Shown: piece after piece, positions 1 through 9,394 of the stretch
How positions within the stretch are numbered: position 1 is the stretch's first letter
How the letters are laid out: each line of letters opens with the position of its first letter
Assembly: GCA_013791905.1 (NCBI GenBank)
Contig: VMSX01000020.1
Location: 124,001 to 188,000, forward strand
DNA: 64,000 nucleotides
Reading direction: 5' to 3'
DNA from: Rhodocyclaceae bacterium
GTDB taxonomy: Bacteria; Pseudomonadota; Gammaproteobacteria; Burkholderiales; Rhodocyclaceae
Made by a program: the position numbers and the translations under genes
Notes under the pieces: generated by a model
What the model saw: the letters and a program-made list of their open reading frames with translations, nothing else
What the model was told of the DNA's origin: nothing
Database searches by the model: none

Positions 1-614
1 AATACCGGCAGGCTGTCGGGAAGTTGGCCCATGTCGCCGACGGTGCGGATGTCCAGTCCGAGCACGATGGCGACACCGGTAAGCAGCACGATGGCGACCA
101 GCGGCGAGGGCAAGGCTTTGGTGACGAGCGGGAACAGGTAGATGATGCCCAGCCCGGCTGCGACCATCGCATAGACGATCCAGCTGACGTTGGTTAGTTC
201 GGGCAACTGGGCCATGAAGATCAGGATGGCCAGCGCATTGACGAAGCCGACGATGACGGCGCGACCGACGAAGCGCATCAACGTGCCAAGCTTGAACCAG
301 CCGGCGAAGATTTGCAGCACGCCCGTAAGGAGCGTGGCAGCCAGCAGGTATTGCAGGCCGTGCTCCTTGACCAGCATCACCATCACCAGCGCCATCGCAC
401 CGGTGGCGGCGGAGATCATGCCCGGCCGGCCGCCGGCGAAGGCGATCACCGTGGCAATGCAGAAGGAGGCATAGAGGCCGACCTTGGGATCGACCCCGGC
501 GATGATGGAGAAGGCGATGGCCTCGGGGATCAGGGCCAGCGCGACGACGAGGCCGGCCAGTAGATCATTGCGGACATTGGAGAGCCAGTCCTGGCGGAAG
601 GATTTGAAGTTCAT
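1..614 (-). CDS. SulP-family anion transporter, N-terminal part (truncated by window edge)
   Basis: About 204 codons are visible from an ATG at 614; the rest lies left of the window. The protein starts [20 protein letters not shown] and continues with the SulP signature region [20 protein letters not shown], then several hydrophobic helices (residues about 20-40, 45-95, 95-115, 130-155, 160-195). The family comprises inner-membrane carriers of sulfate, bicarbonate or other anions, usually with a cytoplasmic STAS domain at the C-terminus, which is not visible here. Substrate cannot be told. No clear Shine-Dalgarno is seen before the ATG. It is separated by about 460 bp from the next minus-strand gene, so it probably has its own promoter. 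Confidence 0.85.
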   Translation of the reverse strand, partial: MNFKSFRQDWLSNVRNDLLAGLVVALALIPEAIAFSIIAGVDPKVGLYASFCIATVIAFAGGRPGMISAATGAMALVMVMLVKEHGLQYLLAATLLTGVLQIFAGWFKLGTLMRFVGRAVIVGFVNALAILIFMAQLPELTNVSWIVYAMVAAGLGIIYLFPLVTKALPSPLVAIVLLTGVAIVLGLDIRTVGDMGQLPDSLPV

Positions 615-1074
615 AGGGGAAACCGAAAGGTAAGGCGGGCGCCAACAATCATGTGGCACGCGAAGAACACTCAAGCAGGCGCGTCAAGCGGCTGCCCGAG
701 TACAGGATTCAGCATGGAATCAGGGGGGTGTCAGCTGGGGGGCGACACGAGCGCGACTATTCTTGATGGATGGGCGCGGCGCTTTGGTCGTGGGGATGCG
801 AGGCAGGTGTTGCATGCAACCATTTTATCAGTAGCAGGAGTAGCGCCATGCAAAGCCAGCGCACGCGAACTGGCTAACTGGCAGCAATGCTGCCGGACAG
901 CGGATCTCCATTCAGATCGATTTTCCTGCTACTGGATAAAGCAACTCTGACCGTGCCCGGCCCGGTAATCCTTGTACCATCAGGGTTAAAAAATTACGTT
1001 CCAATATCCAGAAGTCAGGCGGTAGAGTTCGAAGGCCGAGGCGCTATTCAATGCCTTGAGTACTTCCGAAAAGT
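615..1074. other. Intergenic region, no gene supported
   Basis: This 460-bp gap lies between two minus-strand genes. Two plus-strand open frames (651-950 and 887-1150) have no recognisable domain, a poor start context and an odd composition, so I do not call them. A perfect short inverted repeat GGCAGCA-A-TGCTGCC sits at about 881-895. The region should contain the promoter of the SulP gene, but I cannot place it. Confidence 0.4.
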
Positions 1075-1338
1075 TCATGGCGATGGAACTTTCTTGACCA
1101 GTTGCTTCATGAAGGCAGCTTCGCTTTTGGTGATGCGGACGACTTTTTGAGGCCCGATGGAATCAACAAGTTTTACGAACTCGTCCAGGGACAGGGCATC
1201 AGAAACCTGCTGGTCGGCTTTGTCAATTCGTTCGCAGAGCTTGAATAGACCAGTTCCGGTGATGACCATCAGATAGTGACGCCCTTCACTGCGCGAATTC
1301 AGGCGGGCTACGGCGGCGGTTGCACGAGTTGAACGCAT
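1075..1338 (-). CDS. Small hypothetical protein
   Basis: An 87-residue protein starting at ATG 1338, 14 bp downstream of the exonuclease gene and on the same strand, so probably co-transcribed. The frame is open much further upstream, but that part overlaps the exonuclease in another frame and reads as non-biological. The C-terminal 60 residues look protein-like: the segment begins MVITGTGLFKLCERI and ends in a Lys-rich tail (MKQLVKKVPSP), with alternating charged and hydrophobic residues suggesting helices. I do not recognise a family. A later start at the internal Met (residue 24) is possible. Confidence 0.5.
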   Translation of the reverse strand: MRSTRATAAVARLNSRSEGRHYLMVITGTGLFKLCERIDKADQQVSDALSLDEFVKLVDSIGPQKVVRITKSEAAFMKQLVKKVPSP

Positions 1339-1351
1339 GTGAGTCGCCAAC

Positions 1352-1987
1352 CTATTGGTCAGTAGCCGATTGAAGTCGATAGCGTTCCACACACTTGTCC
1401 AACTGATGTTTCTGCACCTTCTGAATATTGCGCAGAAGTTCATGCGGCACATCGTGGAGTTTGTAACGCCGACGGAGTTCTTCTTCCATATGGACGATAA
1501 GGCTGGCGGCCATCTCGGCATCCGCCAATGCCCGGTGGTACCGTCCCGTGACGGGAAGTTTGGCAAATTCGACGAGCACGCCAAGTTTGTGGCTCGGTGC
1601 CTGGGGGAACAGACGGCGCGCCACGAGCATGGAACAAGCGAATTCCTGCCGGCGATTGCGGCGAACACGCTTGAGTTCTGCATCCCAGAACCTGCTATCG
1701 AATGATGCATTGTGTGCGACCAGTGGATAGTCGCCAACAAAATCTGCCACGTCGCGCATGACATCGGCCGCAGGCGGCGCCATCCGCACCATGGCGTCGG
1801 TGATACCGGTAAGCTCAGTGATGAATACAGGAATGCGCACCCCTGCATTCATCAAGCTCTGGTACCGATCGACAACCTTACCGTCTTTGAGCAGGACCGC
1901 AGCAATCTCCGTTGCACGATCGCCATGGTCAGGAGACGATCCCGTCGTTTCAAAGTCAATGACTGCTACAACATCCATCGTGTCCAT
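1352..1987 (-). CDS. DEDDh-type 3'-5' exonuclease (DnaQ/RNase T superfamily)
   Basis: Removes nucleotides from 3' ends of DNA or RNA using two metal ions. ExoI motif VAVIDFETTG gives the D and E; LVAHNASFDSRFW is ExoII; the H and D of ExoIII lie in YHRALADAEMAA. At about 211 residues it is a stand-alone nuclease, like proofreading epsilon-type or RNase T-like proteins, not a polymerase fusion. The frame opens at a GTG at 2044 right after the upstream stop codon, but the family normally begins a few residues before the DFETTG motif. I prefer ATG 1987 or ATG 1978 (MDVVAVIDFE), both near an AAAGGG sequence. It follows the YkgJ-type gene directly. Biological substrate unknown. Confidence 0.85.
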   Translation of the reverse strand: MDTMDVVAVIDFETTGSSPDHGDRATEIAAVLLKDGKVVDRYQSLMNAGVRIPVFITELTGITDAMVRMAPPAADVMRDVADFVGDYPLVAHNASFDSRFWDAELKRVRRNRRQEFACSMLVARRLFPQAPSHKLGVLVEFAKLPVTGRYHRALADAEMAASLIVHMEEELRRRYKLHDVPHELLRNIQKVQKHQLDKCVERYRLQSATDQ

Positions 1988-2044
1988 CCCTTTGCTCTGC
2001 GGGGGGTAATGTCTTTCATGCCACATGATCCGGCTCCCAGCCAC

Positions 2045-2545
2045 TTACTTTTCATTCTCCCAGCGCTCGAACCACTCGGTCAGCGCCAGAATTTCTCCCA
2101 ACCCGCCAAGTCGGTGATCAATGGCATCATGGTTGCCCCACACCACGTCGGCCAAGGCACCGTTGGTTACACGGGATTCGATGTCGTGGCAATACAGCCC
2201 CAGTTCACGCTGAACATAGAAACCGTAGGTTCGACAGGCCACTGGACGCTGAGCATAGACCGTGCAGGCGCCGGTAAGCTGGTCCAACAGCGGGCAAACG
2301 AGAGGGCGCGACTGCTGGCCGGCCAGGACGGCCATATCCCGGCTTACCGTCTGAAGGCGTTCTCGCGGCAGCGCGACCAGACCCTCCCGCAGCAAGTCCC
2401 ATTCGGCCTCACTCAGCTGGGGCACTTCAGCGAGCCGCCGACAACAATTGTCGCAGCCCTTTCCGCACAGCCAATCGGGACGATTTCCCCGGGTGGCCTG
2501 TACGCGCGCGTCAATATCGGCATGGAGTTGGTATAACGCGGTCAT
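2045..2545 (-). CDS. YkgJ-family cysteine cluster protein (CxxCxxCC, putative Zn/Fe binding)
   Basis: A 166-residue protein from ATG 2545 (MTALYQLHADIDARVQ); an upstream extension in frame looks non-coding. Cysteines follow the family pattern: CGKGCDNCC near the N-terminus, then CPLL...C and RPVACRTYGFY, with a final YCHD. Members are thought to chelate zinc or iron; the function is not established. It is immediately followed by the exonuclease and the small unknown gene, suggesting a three-gene minus-strand operon. Confidence 0.8.
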   Translation of the reverse strand: MTALYQLHADIDARVQATRGNRPDWLCGKGCDNCCRRLAEVPQLSEAEWDLLREGLVALPRERLQTVSRDMAVLAGQQSRPLVCPLLDQLTGACTVYAQRPVACRTYGFYVQRELGLYCHDIESRVTNGALADVVWGNHDAIDHRLGGLGEILALTEWFERWENEK

Positions 2546-2797
2546 GTTGCGCAAATTGTACCGGCTCAGATTGGTCTGTACTTGGCTTATGCAGCTTATG
2601 CAACTGTAGCCCAACGGCAGGCTCAGCTAGCCACGAGTTCAACAGCCGTTTTCTGGACGCGAATTTGGCAGGTTAAATTTCCGAACTGTGGCCCTGAACC
2701 GCCATTCAGGTCTTCTCCGGCTTGCTCGGCACCCGCCCCTCAAGTGACATTCAGCACCATGTCCTCGACCGTCCGGCTCCGCCCTCCATACAGTCGC

Positions 2798-4456
2798 TCA
2801 AGCTTTCGGATCATGAAACCGAATCAAATTGTGCCCTGTCTCTTTGGCTAGATACATTGCCATATCAGCCCACTTGATGATGTCGCCCTGGCTGACTTCA
2901 TCATCGAAAAATAAGGACACGCCAATGCTCGCCGTGCAATGATGCTCCACGGTGGTATCGGCTTTTTCATCGTGCCTGATGGTCAGCCTATACGGTTCGG
3001 ATAACGCGGTACGGATTTTTTCCGCAATGATCTCGGCTTGGGAAGTCGATTCGGCTTTATCCGTATCCAGTACATTGAGCAACACGACAAACTCATCGCC
3101 GCCGAAGCGCGCCACTGTGTCTATTTCGCGCACGCATTTATTCAGGCGATCCGCCACCTCAATCAATAGCAAGTCGCCCGCTATATGCCCATGCGTATCA
3201 TTGAGGGGCTTGAAGTTATCCAGATCAAGCAACATCAGTGCGCCATAGCAACCACTGCGCTTACTGGCAGCTATGGCCTGACTCAAGCGGTCATTGAGCA
3301 GATGCCGGTTCGGCAGCTGGGTCAGCGGATCGAAGAAGGCCATGTTCTTGATCACGTCTTCAGCCGCCTTGCGTGCGGAGATGTCGGTTTGCGTGCTTAC
3401 GTAGTGGGTGACGGCTCCGTCGCCCAACTTCACTGCGGTGATAGCCAGCCATTTGGGATAGATTTCGCCATTCTTGCGCCTGTCCCAGATTTCTCCCTGC
3501 CAGCTCCCGGTGCGTTTGATGGTGTCCCACATCTCGACATAAAAGTTGGCATTGTGACGACCTGACTTGAGCAGGCGCGGTGTCTGGCCGACAATTTCCT
3601 CGGTCGTGTAGCCCGTGGTTTCGGTGAAGGCACGATTGACCCGTAGAACCACACCATGGGCATCGGTGATCATCATGCCTTCATGCGATTCAAAAGCTGT
3701 GGCGGCAATGCGGAGTGCTTCTTCCATGTGTTTGCGCTCGGTGATGTCGCGGGCCACCCCCTCTACGTAGCCCGCCTGTCCATCCAGGCCGAAGCGAACG
3801 TAGGCGTTGGTCGATATCCAAATGATCGAGCCACTCTTGTGCTTCAGTGCCGCCTCTACCTGAGTGGCTCTGCCGCCGCCATCGGTGATGGCTTTCACCA
3901 TCTTCTGTCGATCCTCAGGAGTGTAGTAGTAACCGGACAACGCGGTACCCAACATTTCTTCCTGCCGGTAGCCAATGGTGTCAAAACAAGACGGAGAGAT
4001 CATGGTGATGATTCCCTGCATATTCGTCCGGTAAAAGACATCGGGAAGCTGGTCAAGAATGGCTTTCAATTCAGCCTGTGCCGCTCTGTGCTGTGTCACA
4101 TCGCGCACACTGCCGACAGCCACCGTGCGGCCCGCCGGACTCTCGCTCAGGCCGACATTAAGCGAGCAACAGATCGTCGTGCCTTGCGCAGTGGAAATAT
4201 GTATATCGTAAAGCTCGGGAACTATCTCTCCGGCGATGCGGGCACGGTGTCTTTCCGACACCGTTGATTTGCTCTCGTCCGCAACCAATTCGATGAAGGG
4301 CCGACCGATCAGTTCATCAATCGGATAGCCGAACATGTCTGACAAACGCTGATTGACATAGGTGAATTTCTCATCCTCGATGACAAATATCCCGTCTTGC
4401 AAATGATCGACCAGAACCCGGTAGTCCTGTTCAGATATCCAGGATGGTTTTTTCAT
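2798..4456 (-). CDS. Triple-PAS diguanylate cyclase (GGDEF)
   Basis: 552 residues, cytoplasmic, no membrane segment. Three PAS/PAC modules (about 10-115, 135-235, 255-370) precede a GGDEF domain (about 385-550). The active-site loop is intact (ARFGGDEFVVLL), so it should make cyclic di-GMP from two GTP. An RxxD product-inhibition site (REID) lies exactly five residues before GGDEF, implying feedback control. No EAL domain follows. ATG 4456 is a good start because the first PAS begins directly after it. The input signals of the PAS domains cannot be told. Stands alone on the minus strand. Confidence 0.92.
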   Translation of the reverse strand: MKKPSWISEQDYRVLVDHLQDGIFVIEDEKFTYVNQRLSDMFGYPIDELIGRPFIELVADESKSTVSERHRARIAGEIVPELYDIHISTAQGTTICCSLNVGLSESPAGRTVAVGSVRDVTQHRAAQAELKAILDQLPDVFYRTNMQGIITMISPSCFDTIGYRQEEMLGTALSGYYYTPEDRQKMVKAITDGGGRATQVEAALKHKSGSIIWISTNAYVRFGLDGQAGYVEGVARDITERKHMEEALRIAATAFESHEGMMITDAHGVVLRVNRAFTETTGYTTEEIVGQTPRLLKSGRHNANFYVEMWDTIKRTGSWQGEIWDRRKNGEIYPKWLAITAVKLGDGAVTHYVSTQTDISARKAAEDVIKNMAFFDPLTQLPNRHLLNDRLSQAIAASKRSGCYGALMLLDLDNFKPLNDTHGHIAGDLLLIEVADRLNKCVREIDTVARFGGDEFVVLLNVLDTDKAESTSQAEIIAEKIRTALSEPYRLTIRHDEKADTTVEHHCTASIGVSLFFDDEVSQGDIIKWADMAMYLAKETGHNLIRFHDPKA

Positions 4457-4942
4457 AAGTACCCAAGCAATTGAAATGCGAGTTTTTGTTTGTCACCATA
4501 CTTAACTATGCTGTAGTTATGTGCTGTTGGCATATGGTAACTGCAAAAAGAAACAAATATAACGCACGGAGCATCTACTAATATGAGGCGATTATCAACT
4601 GGCCGTTGGTGCCAAGCGGGAATAGCATCTTGTTATTACGCAGCCCGGCTGCAGACGCTCGCGAAGGGCAGGTGTTGGCCGATTGTACTCAGTGACCAGC
4701 GGTGGCTTCCGGGTACCGAATCACCCAACCGATCTATTCTCATTCTGTGGTCCCATAGTTCTGGTTCGAATCCCCATTCACACCACGAGACACGCCAACG
4801 CGAACACGCCCACCATCGCCCGGAAACCCTCACCAATAGGGTGATTTAAATTCTGCACCGACACCACGAGGTCAACAGGTTTCGAGAAAAACGGCCTGTA
4901 AGAACTCAGAGAATGGGGTGACGCGATGTCAACAGGTAGAAA
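4457..4942. other. Intergenic region between diguanylate cyclase and tRNA-Ser
   Basis: Nearly 500 bp with no convincing gene; open frames at 4583-4849 (plus) and 4636-4836 (minus) have no recognisable domains. It contains a TGGTTCGAATCCCC string near 4760 that resembles a tRNA T-arm but whose stem does not pair properly, and two copies of GTCAACAGGT (about 4872 and 4928). The GGDEF gene's promoter should be here. Confidence 0.35.
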
Positions 4943-4977
4943 CAAAAAACCCCGCGTAGCTTGGCGCTAGGCGGGGT
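4943..4977 (-). terminator. Rho-independent terminator downstream of tRNA-Ser
   Basis: Read on the minus strand: a 7-bp stem ACCCCGC/GCGGGGT with a further inner TAGC/GCTA pairing, followed by a run of T. It lies about 40 bp past the tRNA 3' end, in the right orientation to stop its transcript. Confidence 0.85.
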
Positions 4978-5014
4978 CTTAAATCCAGTCAGAGACTGGT
5001 TTTGCCAATATTAC

Positions 5015-5107
5015 TGGCGGAGAAGGAGGGATTCGAACCCTCGATCCAGGTTTTGCCCAGATGCGCCCTTAGCAGGGGCGTGCCTTCGACCACTCGGCCA
5101 CTTCTCC
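5015..5107 (-). tRNA. tRNA-Ser (anticodon GCU)
   Basis: A 93-nt class II tRNA with encoded CCA. The acceptor stem GGAGAAG pairs with CTTCTCC; the anticodon loop is CTGCTAA within the stem CGCCC/GGGCG, giving anticodon GCU for AGC/AGU codons; a long variable arm and the T-loop GTTCGAATC are present. It lies between aspartokinase (same strand, upstream) and a strong terminator. Confidence 0.97.
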
Positions 5108-5152
5108 GCAGGGGGGCGATGATAACCACATCCCCCCCACTGGTCAAACTAC

Positions 5153-6394
5153 TCAGGCAGGCGCCTTGTCGAGCCCGAACGCCTGATGCAAGGCCCGGAC
5201 GGCAAGTTCCAGATATTTCTCGTCCACCACGACGGAGATCTTGATTTCGGAAGTCGAGATCATCCGGATGTTGATGCCCTCCTCGGCCAGCGCACGGAAC
5301 ATCTGGCTGGCAACGCCGGGATGGGAGCGCATGCCAACACCGACGGCGGAGACTTTGCAGATCTTGTTGTCGCCTTCGATGGCACGGGCGCCGATGTGGG
5401 GCTTGATCTGTTCGTCGAGAATCTTGAAGGTGCGATCGTAATCGACGCGATTCACGGTAAACGAAAAGTCGGTCGTGCCGTCATGGCCGACGTTCTGGAT
5501 GATGACGTCGACGTCGATGTTGGCTTCGGCAATCGGGCCGAGGATTTGCGAGGCGATGCCTGGGCGATCCGGCACGCCCTGCACGGTGAGCTTGGCTTCG
5601 TCGCGATTGAAGGCGATGCCTGAAATGATGGGTTGTTCCATTTTGTTGTCTTCCTCAACGGTGATCAGCGTGCCGGCGGTTTCCTTGCCTTCTTCTTCGA
5701 AGCTGGACAGCACGCGCAACTTGACTTTGTACTTGCCGGCAAATTCGACCGAGCGAATCTGCAGCACTTTCGAGCCGAGGCTCGCCATTTCGAGCATTTC
5801 CTCGAAGGTGATGCTATCGAGCTTGCGCGCTTCGGGCACGATGCGCGGGTCGGTGGTGTAGACACCATCGACGTCGGTGTAGATTTGGCATTCGTCGGCC
5901 TTGAGAGCGGCGGCCAGTGCGACGGCCGTGGTGTCCGAGCCACCACGGCCCAGCGTGGTGATGTTGCCGAATTCATCGACGCCCTGAAAGCCGGCGACGA
6001 TGATGACCGTGTCGTTATCGAGGTCGCGCCGCATGTTCTCTTCGTTGATCGACAGGATGCGCGCCTTGGTGAATACGCTGTCGGTCAGCACCTTGACCTG
6101 GGCACCGGTGTAGCTTTTAGCCTTGACGCCCGTATCCTGCAGGGCCATTGCCAGCAGCGCGATGGTAACTTGCTCGCCGGTGGAAATCATGACGTCAAGC
6201 TCGCGCGGGTGGGGGTTCGGAGTGACATTTTTCGCCAGAGCCAGGAGGCGATTGGTTTCACCACTCATGGCGGAAACCACTACGACCACTTGATTTCCCT
6301 TCGTTTTCCAGCGGTTGACCCGCCGGGCCACATCCCGGATGCGTTCGGGGGTTCCCATCGAGGTACCACCGTACTTCTGAACGATCAGCGCCAT
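5153..6394 (-). CDS. lysC: Aspartate kinase
   Basis: Phosphorylates aspartate in the first step of Lys, Met, Thr and diaminopimelate synthesis. 413 residues from ATG 6394 ([19 protein letters not shown]); the usual family start, preferred over ATG 6415. The kinase domain covers about 1-240 with KYGGTS and [16 protein letters not shown]. Two C-terminal ACT domains (about 270-410) carry the allosteric site for lysine/threonine. Typical beta-proteobacterial single-function enzyme without a homoserine dehydrogenase fusion. Followed downstream by tRNA-Ser. Confidence 0.96.
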   Translation of the reverse strand: MALIVQKYGGTSMGTPERIRDVARRVNRWKTKGNQVVVVVSAMSGETNRLLALAKNVTPNPHPRELDVMISTGEQVTIALLAMALQDTGVKAKSYTGAQVKVLTDSVFTKARILSINEENMRRDLDNDTVIIVAGFQGVDEFGNITTLGRGGSDTTAVALAAALKADECQIYTDVDGVYTTDPRIVPEARKLDSITFEEMLEMASLGSKVLQIRSVEFAGKYKVKLRVLSSFEEEGKETAGTLITVEEDNKMEQPIISGIAFNRDEAKLTVQGVPDRPGIASQILGPIAEANIDVDVIIQNVGHDGTTDFSFTVNRVDYDRTFKILDEQIKPHIGARAIEGDNKICKVSAVGVGMRSHPGVASQMFRALAEEGINIRMISTSEIKISVVVDEKYLELAVRALHQAFGLDKAPA

Positions 6395-6574
6395 ATTTGG
6401 TCCATAGACTTGCAAAGCCGGATATTTTATCCGAACAGCGAATTTACTGAAATTTTATGTTGTCTATTACTTGTATGGCGCCCAAATATCCGATATGCTT
6501 GCCCGCTATGACTTCAGTTGTAGCTAATAACTGTCCTGTCATATCCATTGAGTATTTTTATAGAGGATAACCTT

Positions 6575-6865
6575 ATGAAAAGCACAGATAAAGCTGATGC
6601 ACGCGAAATTCGCCGCAAGCTGGGTCTGAACCAACAACAGTTCTGGTCAAAGCTGGGCGTCACCCAGAGTGGCGGTTCCCGTTATGAAAGCGGGCGCAAT
6701 ATGCCTCGCCCGGTCCAGCATCTGCTGCGCCTGGTTCATGTCGAGCAAATCGACATCCAGAAGATCAAGCGCGAGGATTACGAAGTCATCGAATTCCTGC
6801 GTGCCAAGAACTCCGAGATGTTCAAAGACCTGAAAAAACAGGCAAAAGTCTGGAAAAAAGGTTAA
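6575..6865 (+). CDS. Small helix-turn-helix (XRE-like) protein
   Basis: 96 residues from ATG 6575 (MKSTDKADAREIRRKLGLNQ), chosen because AGAGGAT lies eight bases upstream; an earlier in-frame ATG at 6548 lacks this. Residues about 8-55 fit an HTH with NQQQFWSKLGVTQSGGSRYE, followed by YESGRNMPRPV, where the recognition helix and the loop after it would lie. The C-terminal 45 residues are charged and Lys-rich. Probably a DNA-binding regulator; target unknown. It is divergent from lysC and convergent with the radical SAM gene. Confidence 0.8.
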   Translation: MKSTDKADAREIRRKLGLNQQQFWSKLGVTQSGGSRYESGRNMPRPVQHLLRLVHVEQIDIQKIKREDYEVIEFLRAKNSEMFKDLKKQAKVWKKG

Positions 6866-6883
6866 CCGGACAGCAATTCCGGT

Positions 6884-7726
6884 TCAAGGGCTGACCCGTA
6901 CGGTCAGCCCGGTTTTACCCCTGATGCGTTCAGCTTGTTCTTCCAGCCATTCATTTGGCAAGGTGGAGAGGCGCGGCGCTTCTGGCTGCAAAGAAGGGCG
7001 TGCCAAGCCGTACAGATGCACGCCACCAATGCTGCCCTTTGCCTGCAGCAGCAGATCAAGATAAGCCGCCAGCGCGGCCGCTTCGGGCGGCTTGCCGTCG
7101 ATGGCGAACAGGCAGGTCTGCACCCACGTCGCGCATAGCTCCCCCGATTGCCGCAAACGGCGCAGCACCGTCGCCGGTTGCAGCGCCACACCATTGATGC
7201 GCCGCATGGTGGCGGCGTCGCCTGCATCGACCTTGAACCACACCTCTCCCGCCCGTGCGCCGATCATGGCGATGCCGCGCCGGACCATGGCCCGGCCAAG
7301 CATGCTGCCATTGGTAATCAGACGCAGCCGGGGCGGTTCGGCTGGCACCTGTGCATCGATGCAGCACCCCACCCGTTCGACTGCCTCGGCGAATTCTGGC
7401 GCCGTGGTCGGCTCGCCGTTGCCGGAAAAGGCAACATCAACGACCTTCCTTGCCTCTGGCGGGGCATGCCGCTCGAGAAAATCGCCGACATAGAGCTGCG
7501 CCAGCAGGTCACGCAACTCGGCCTCCAGTCGATCAAGATCAAGCGGCGGCGGACCACCGCGCTTGAGGTCGGGCACTTGGCAGTAAATGCAGCGCCAGTT
7601 GCAGGCATTGTTGGGGTTGAGATTGATGCCGACAGAAACTCCGCCAGCCCGGCGCGACACGACCGGATAGACATAAATCATACCGGCGCTGTCGCGGCTG
7701 TGATCCTTGACGGTAAGGCGAGGCAT
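6884..7726 (-). CDS. Radical SAM protein
   Basis: 280 residues from ATG 7726 (MPRLTVKDHSRDSAGMIYVY). The [4Fe-4S] ligands are in ACNWRCIYCQVPDLKRGG (CxxxCxxC), followed by FSGNGEPTTAPEF, a GEP-type motif for S-adenosylmethionine, and ITNGSMLG. So it is very probably an S-adenosylmethionine radical enzyme. I cannot assign the substrate. It is divergent from queD, which makes the 7-deazaguanine precursor, but it lacks the usual CxxxCxxC spacing context of QueE and is longer than that enzyme, so I do not call it queE. Confidence 0.85.
   Translation of the reverse strand: MPRLTVKDHSRDSAGMIYVYPVVSRRAGGVSVGINLNPNNACNWRCIYCQVPDLKRGGPPPLDLDRLEAELRDLLAQLYVGDFLERHAPPEARKVVDVAFSGNGEPTTAPEFAEAVERVGCCIDAQVPAEPPRLRLITNGSMLGRAMVRRGIAMIGARAGEVWFKVDAGDAATMRRINGVALQPATVLRRLRQSGELCATWVQTCLFAIDGKPPEAAALAAYLDLLLQAKGSIGGVHLYGLARPSLQPEAPRLSTLPNEWLEEQAERIRGKTGLTVRVSP
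6888..6916 (+). terminator. Probable terminator of the HTH gene
   Basis: GGGCTGACC and GGTCAGCCC form a 9-bp stem with a 5-nt loop, followed by GGTTTT on the plus strand. It overlaps the last codons of the convergent radical SAM gene. A second small hairpin (AACCGGA/TCCGGTT) lies just before it. Confidence 0.55.
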
Positions 7727-7808
7727 GGGCGGCTGGGGTGCGAGTGGAGGGAGGTGGCTGAGATATACTGTGCCAAGCAAAAACTTCCCCCGGATTATCG
7801 CCCATCCC

Positions 7809-8285
7809 ATGCAGATCACACGCCGTCTCGAATTTGACGCCGGTCATCGCATTCCTGACCACCAGAGCCAGTGCCGCCATCTGCACGGGCACCGCTATGC
7901 GCTCGAAATCACCCTCACCGGCGAAATCATCGAGGCCGCTGGCCAGCCACACAACGGCATGGTGATGGACTTCTCGGAGGTCAAGGCAATCGCCGTGCGC
8001 CATGTCGTCGCGGTTTGGGACCACGCTTTTCTGGTCTATCGCCATGACACGCCGGTAGCCGAATTTCTCGCCAGCCTGCCCGGCCACAAGACCGTCGTGC
8101 TCGACCGCGTGCCGACCGCCGAAAACCTGGCGCGCATCGCCTTCGAGATTCTCGAACCGGCCTATCGCGACAAATATGGCGGTGATGAGGGCAACCACCT
8201 GCACCTGGAACGGGTGCGACTCTACGAAACCCCCAATTGCTGGGCCGATTGCCGCCGCAGCGATTTTTCTCCGGTGAAACCATGA
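7809..8285 (+). CDS. queD: 6-carboxytetrahydropterin synthase-type protein (QueD/PTPS family)
   Basis: 158 residues. Family members convert dihydroneopterin triphosphate to 6-carboxytetrahydropterin (queuosine route) or 6-pyruvoyltetrahydropterin. Zinc ligands are visible as the His in FDAGHRI and the pair in [17 protein letters not shown] and WDHAFLV are conserved family motifs. ATG 7809 ([13 protein letters not shown]) is the family start. Its stop codon overlaps the gcvT start (ATGA), so it is probably co-transcribed with the glycine cleavage genes, an unusual pairing. Confidence 0.88.
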   Translation: MQITRRLEFDAGHRIPDHQSQCRHLHGHRYALEITLTGEIIEAAGQPHNGMVMDFSEVKAIAVRHVVAVWDHAFLVYRHDTPVAEFLASLPGHKTVVLDRVPTAENLARIAFEILEPAYRDKYGGDEGNHLHLERVRLYETPNCWADCRRSDFSPVKP

Positions 8286-9367
8286 TCCAGCGCACTCCCC
8301 TGTATGACAGCCATCTTGCCGCCCACGGTCGCATCGTCAACTTCGCCGACTGGGAAATGCCCATCAACTACGGCTCGCAGATCGAGGAACATCACGCCGT
8401 TCGTCAGGATGCCGGCATGTTCGACGTCTCGCACATGCTGGCCATCGATCTCACCGGCGGCGAGTCACAGGCCTTTCTGCGCCACCTGCTGGCCAACGAT
8501 GTCGCCAAGCTGACTGTGCCCGGCAAAGCGCTCTATTCCTGCCTGCTGCAGGAAGACGGCGGCGTCATCGACGACCTGATCGTCTATTTCTTCACTGAAA
8601 CGCATTACCGCATCGTCGTCAATGCCGGCACGGCCGAAAAAGATCTGGGCTGGATGCAACTGCAGGCCGCCGATTTCGCCGTCAACCTCAAGCCGCGCCG
8701 CGACCTGGCAATGATCGCCGTGCAGGGCCCGCAGGCGCGCGAACGCTTCTGGACAGCCTTCCCGGCCAGCCGTGCCGCCAGCGAAGCGCTCGTGCCGTTT
8801 CAGGCAGCCGAATGGAATGACTGGTTGATCGCGCGGACCGGCTACACCGGCGAGGACGGCTTCGAAATCGCCGTGCCGGCCACTGCTGCCATCGCGGTAT
8901 GGGAAAAACTGGTCGCCGCCGGCATCCGCCCCTGCGGCCTGGGCGCCCGCGACACCCTGCGGCTCGAAGCCGGCATGAACCTCTACAGCCAGGACATGGA
9001 CGAAACGCAAAACCCGCTCGAAAGCGGGCTCGCCTGGACGGTGGACATGAAAGACGCCGGCCGCGACTTCATTGGAAAGTCGGCGCTGGCGGGACGGCGT
9101 GAACAGGGCAAGCTGCAGGCATTTCTCGGCCTGGTGCTGCTCGACAAGGGCGTGCTGCGCGCCCACCAGAAAGTCGTCACCGCCCAGGGCGAGGGCGAAA
9201 TCACCAGCGGCAGTTTCTCCCCCACGCTCAACCAGTCGATCGCCATGGCGCGCCTGCCCGGCGGCGTCGCTCCCGGCGACCTTGTCGAAGTGGCCGTCCG
9301 CGACAAATTACTCCGTGCGAAAGTCGTCAAACCGTCTTTCGTGCGCCACGGCAAATCCCTCATCTGA
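8282..9367 (+). CDS. gcvT: Glycine cleavage system T protein (aminomethyltransferase)
   Basis: 361 residues. Transfers the methylene group from the aminomethyl-lipoyl arm of GcvH to tetrahydrofolate and releases ammonia. N-terminal [19 protein letters not shown] and [11 protein letters not shown] are folate-binding region motifs; [24 protein letters not shown] and the C-terminal barrel [15 protein letters not shown] are all family hallmarks. Starts inside the queD stop (4-nt overlap). Residues about 265-273 (KSALAGRR) are encoded by a copy of the dispersed 25-bp repeat. Confidence 0.96.
   Translation: MIQRTPLYDSHLAAHGRIVNFADWEMPINYGSQIEEHHAVRQDAGMFDVSHMLAIDLTGGESQAFLRHLLANDVAKLTVPGKALYSCLLQEDGGVIDDLIVYFFTETHYRIVVNAGTAEKDLGWMQLQAADFAVNLKPRRDLAMIAVQGPQARERFWTAFPASRAASEALVPFQAAEWNDWLIARTGYTGEDGFEIAVPATAAIAVWEKLVAAGIRPCGLGARDTLRLEAGMNLYSQDMDETQNPLESGLAWTVDMKDAGRDFIGKSALAGRREQGKLQAFLGLVLLDKGVLRAHQKVVTAQGEGEITSGSFSPTLNQSIAMARLPGGVAPGDLVEVAVRDKLLRAKVVKPSFVRHGKSLI
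9075..9099 (+). repeat. Dispersed 25-bp repeat, copy 1 (inside gcvT)
   Basis: Half-sites GAAAGTCGGCG and CTGGCGGGACGGCG, joined without a gap. Encodes KSALAGRR within gcvT. 24 of 25 bases equal the copy in gcvR. Confidence 0.85.
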
Positions 9368-9394
9368 ACTCACCATTTTTATTCGGAGCCCATC

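Noticed and set aside
651-1150. Two plus-strand open frames in the first intergenic region
   Set aside because: No domains, no ribosome-binding site and atypical composition.
2582-2851. Small plus-strand frame between YkgJ-type and GGDEF genes
   Set aside because: Nothing recognisable; overlaps the end of the GGDEF gene on the other strand.
5015-5107. Possible attachment site for an element in tRNA-Ser
   Set aside because: No integrase lies beside it and no duplicate tRNA 3' end of meaningful length was seen nearby.
5460-5490. Further copy of the dispersed repeat in lysC
   Set aside because: Only AAAAGTCGG agrees, and it encodes the conserved TDFSF of aspartokinase.
8200-8300. Glycine riboswitch upstream of gcvT
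   Set aside because: gcvT overlaps the queD stop codon, so there is no leader for it, and I see no glycine-aptamer-like sequence.
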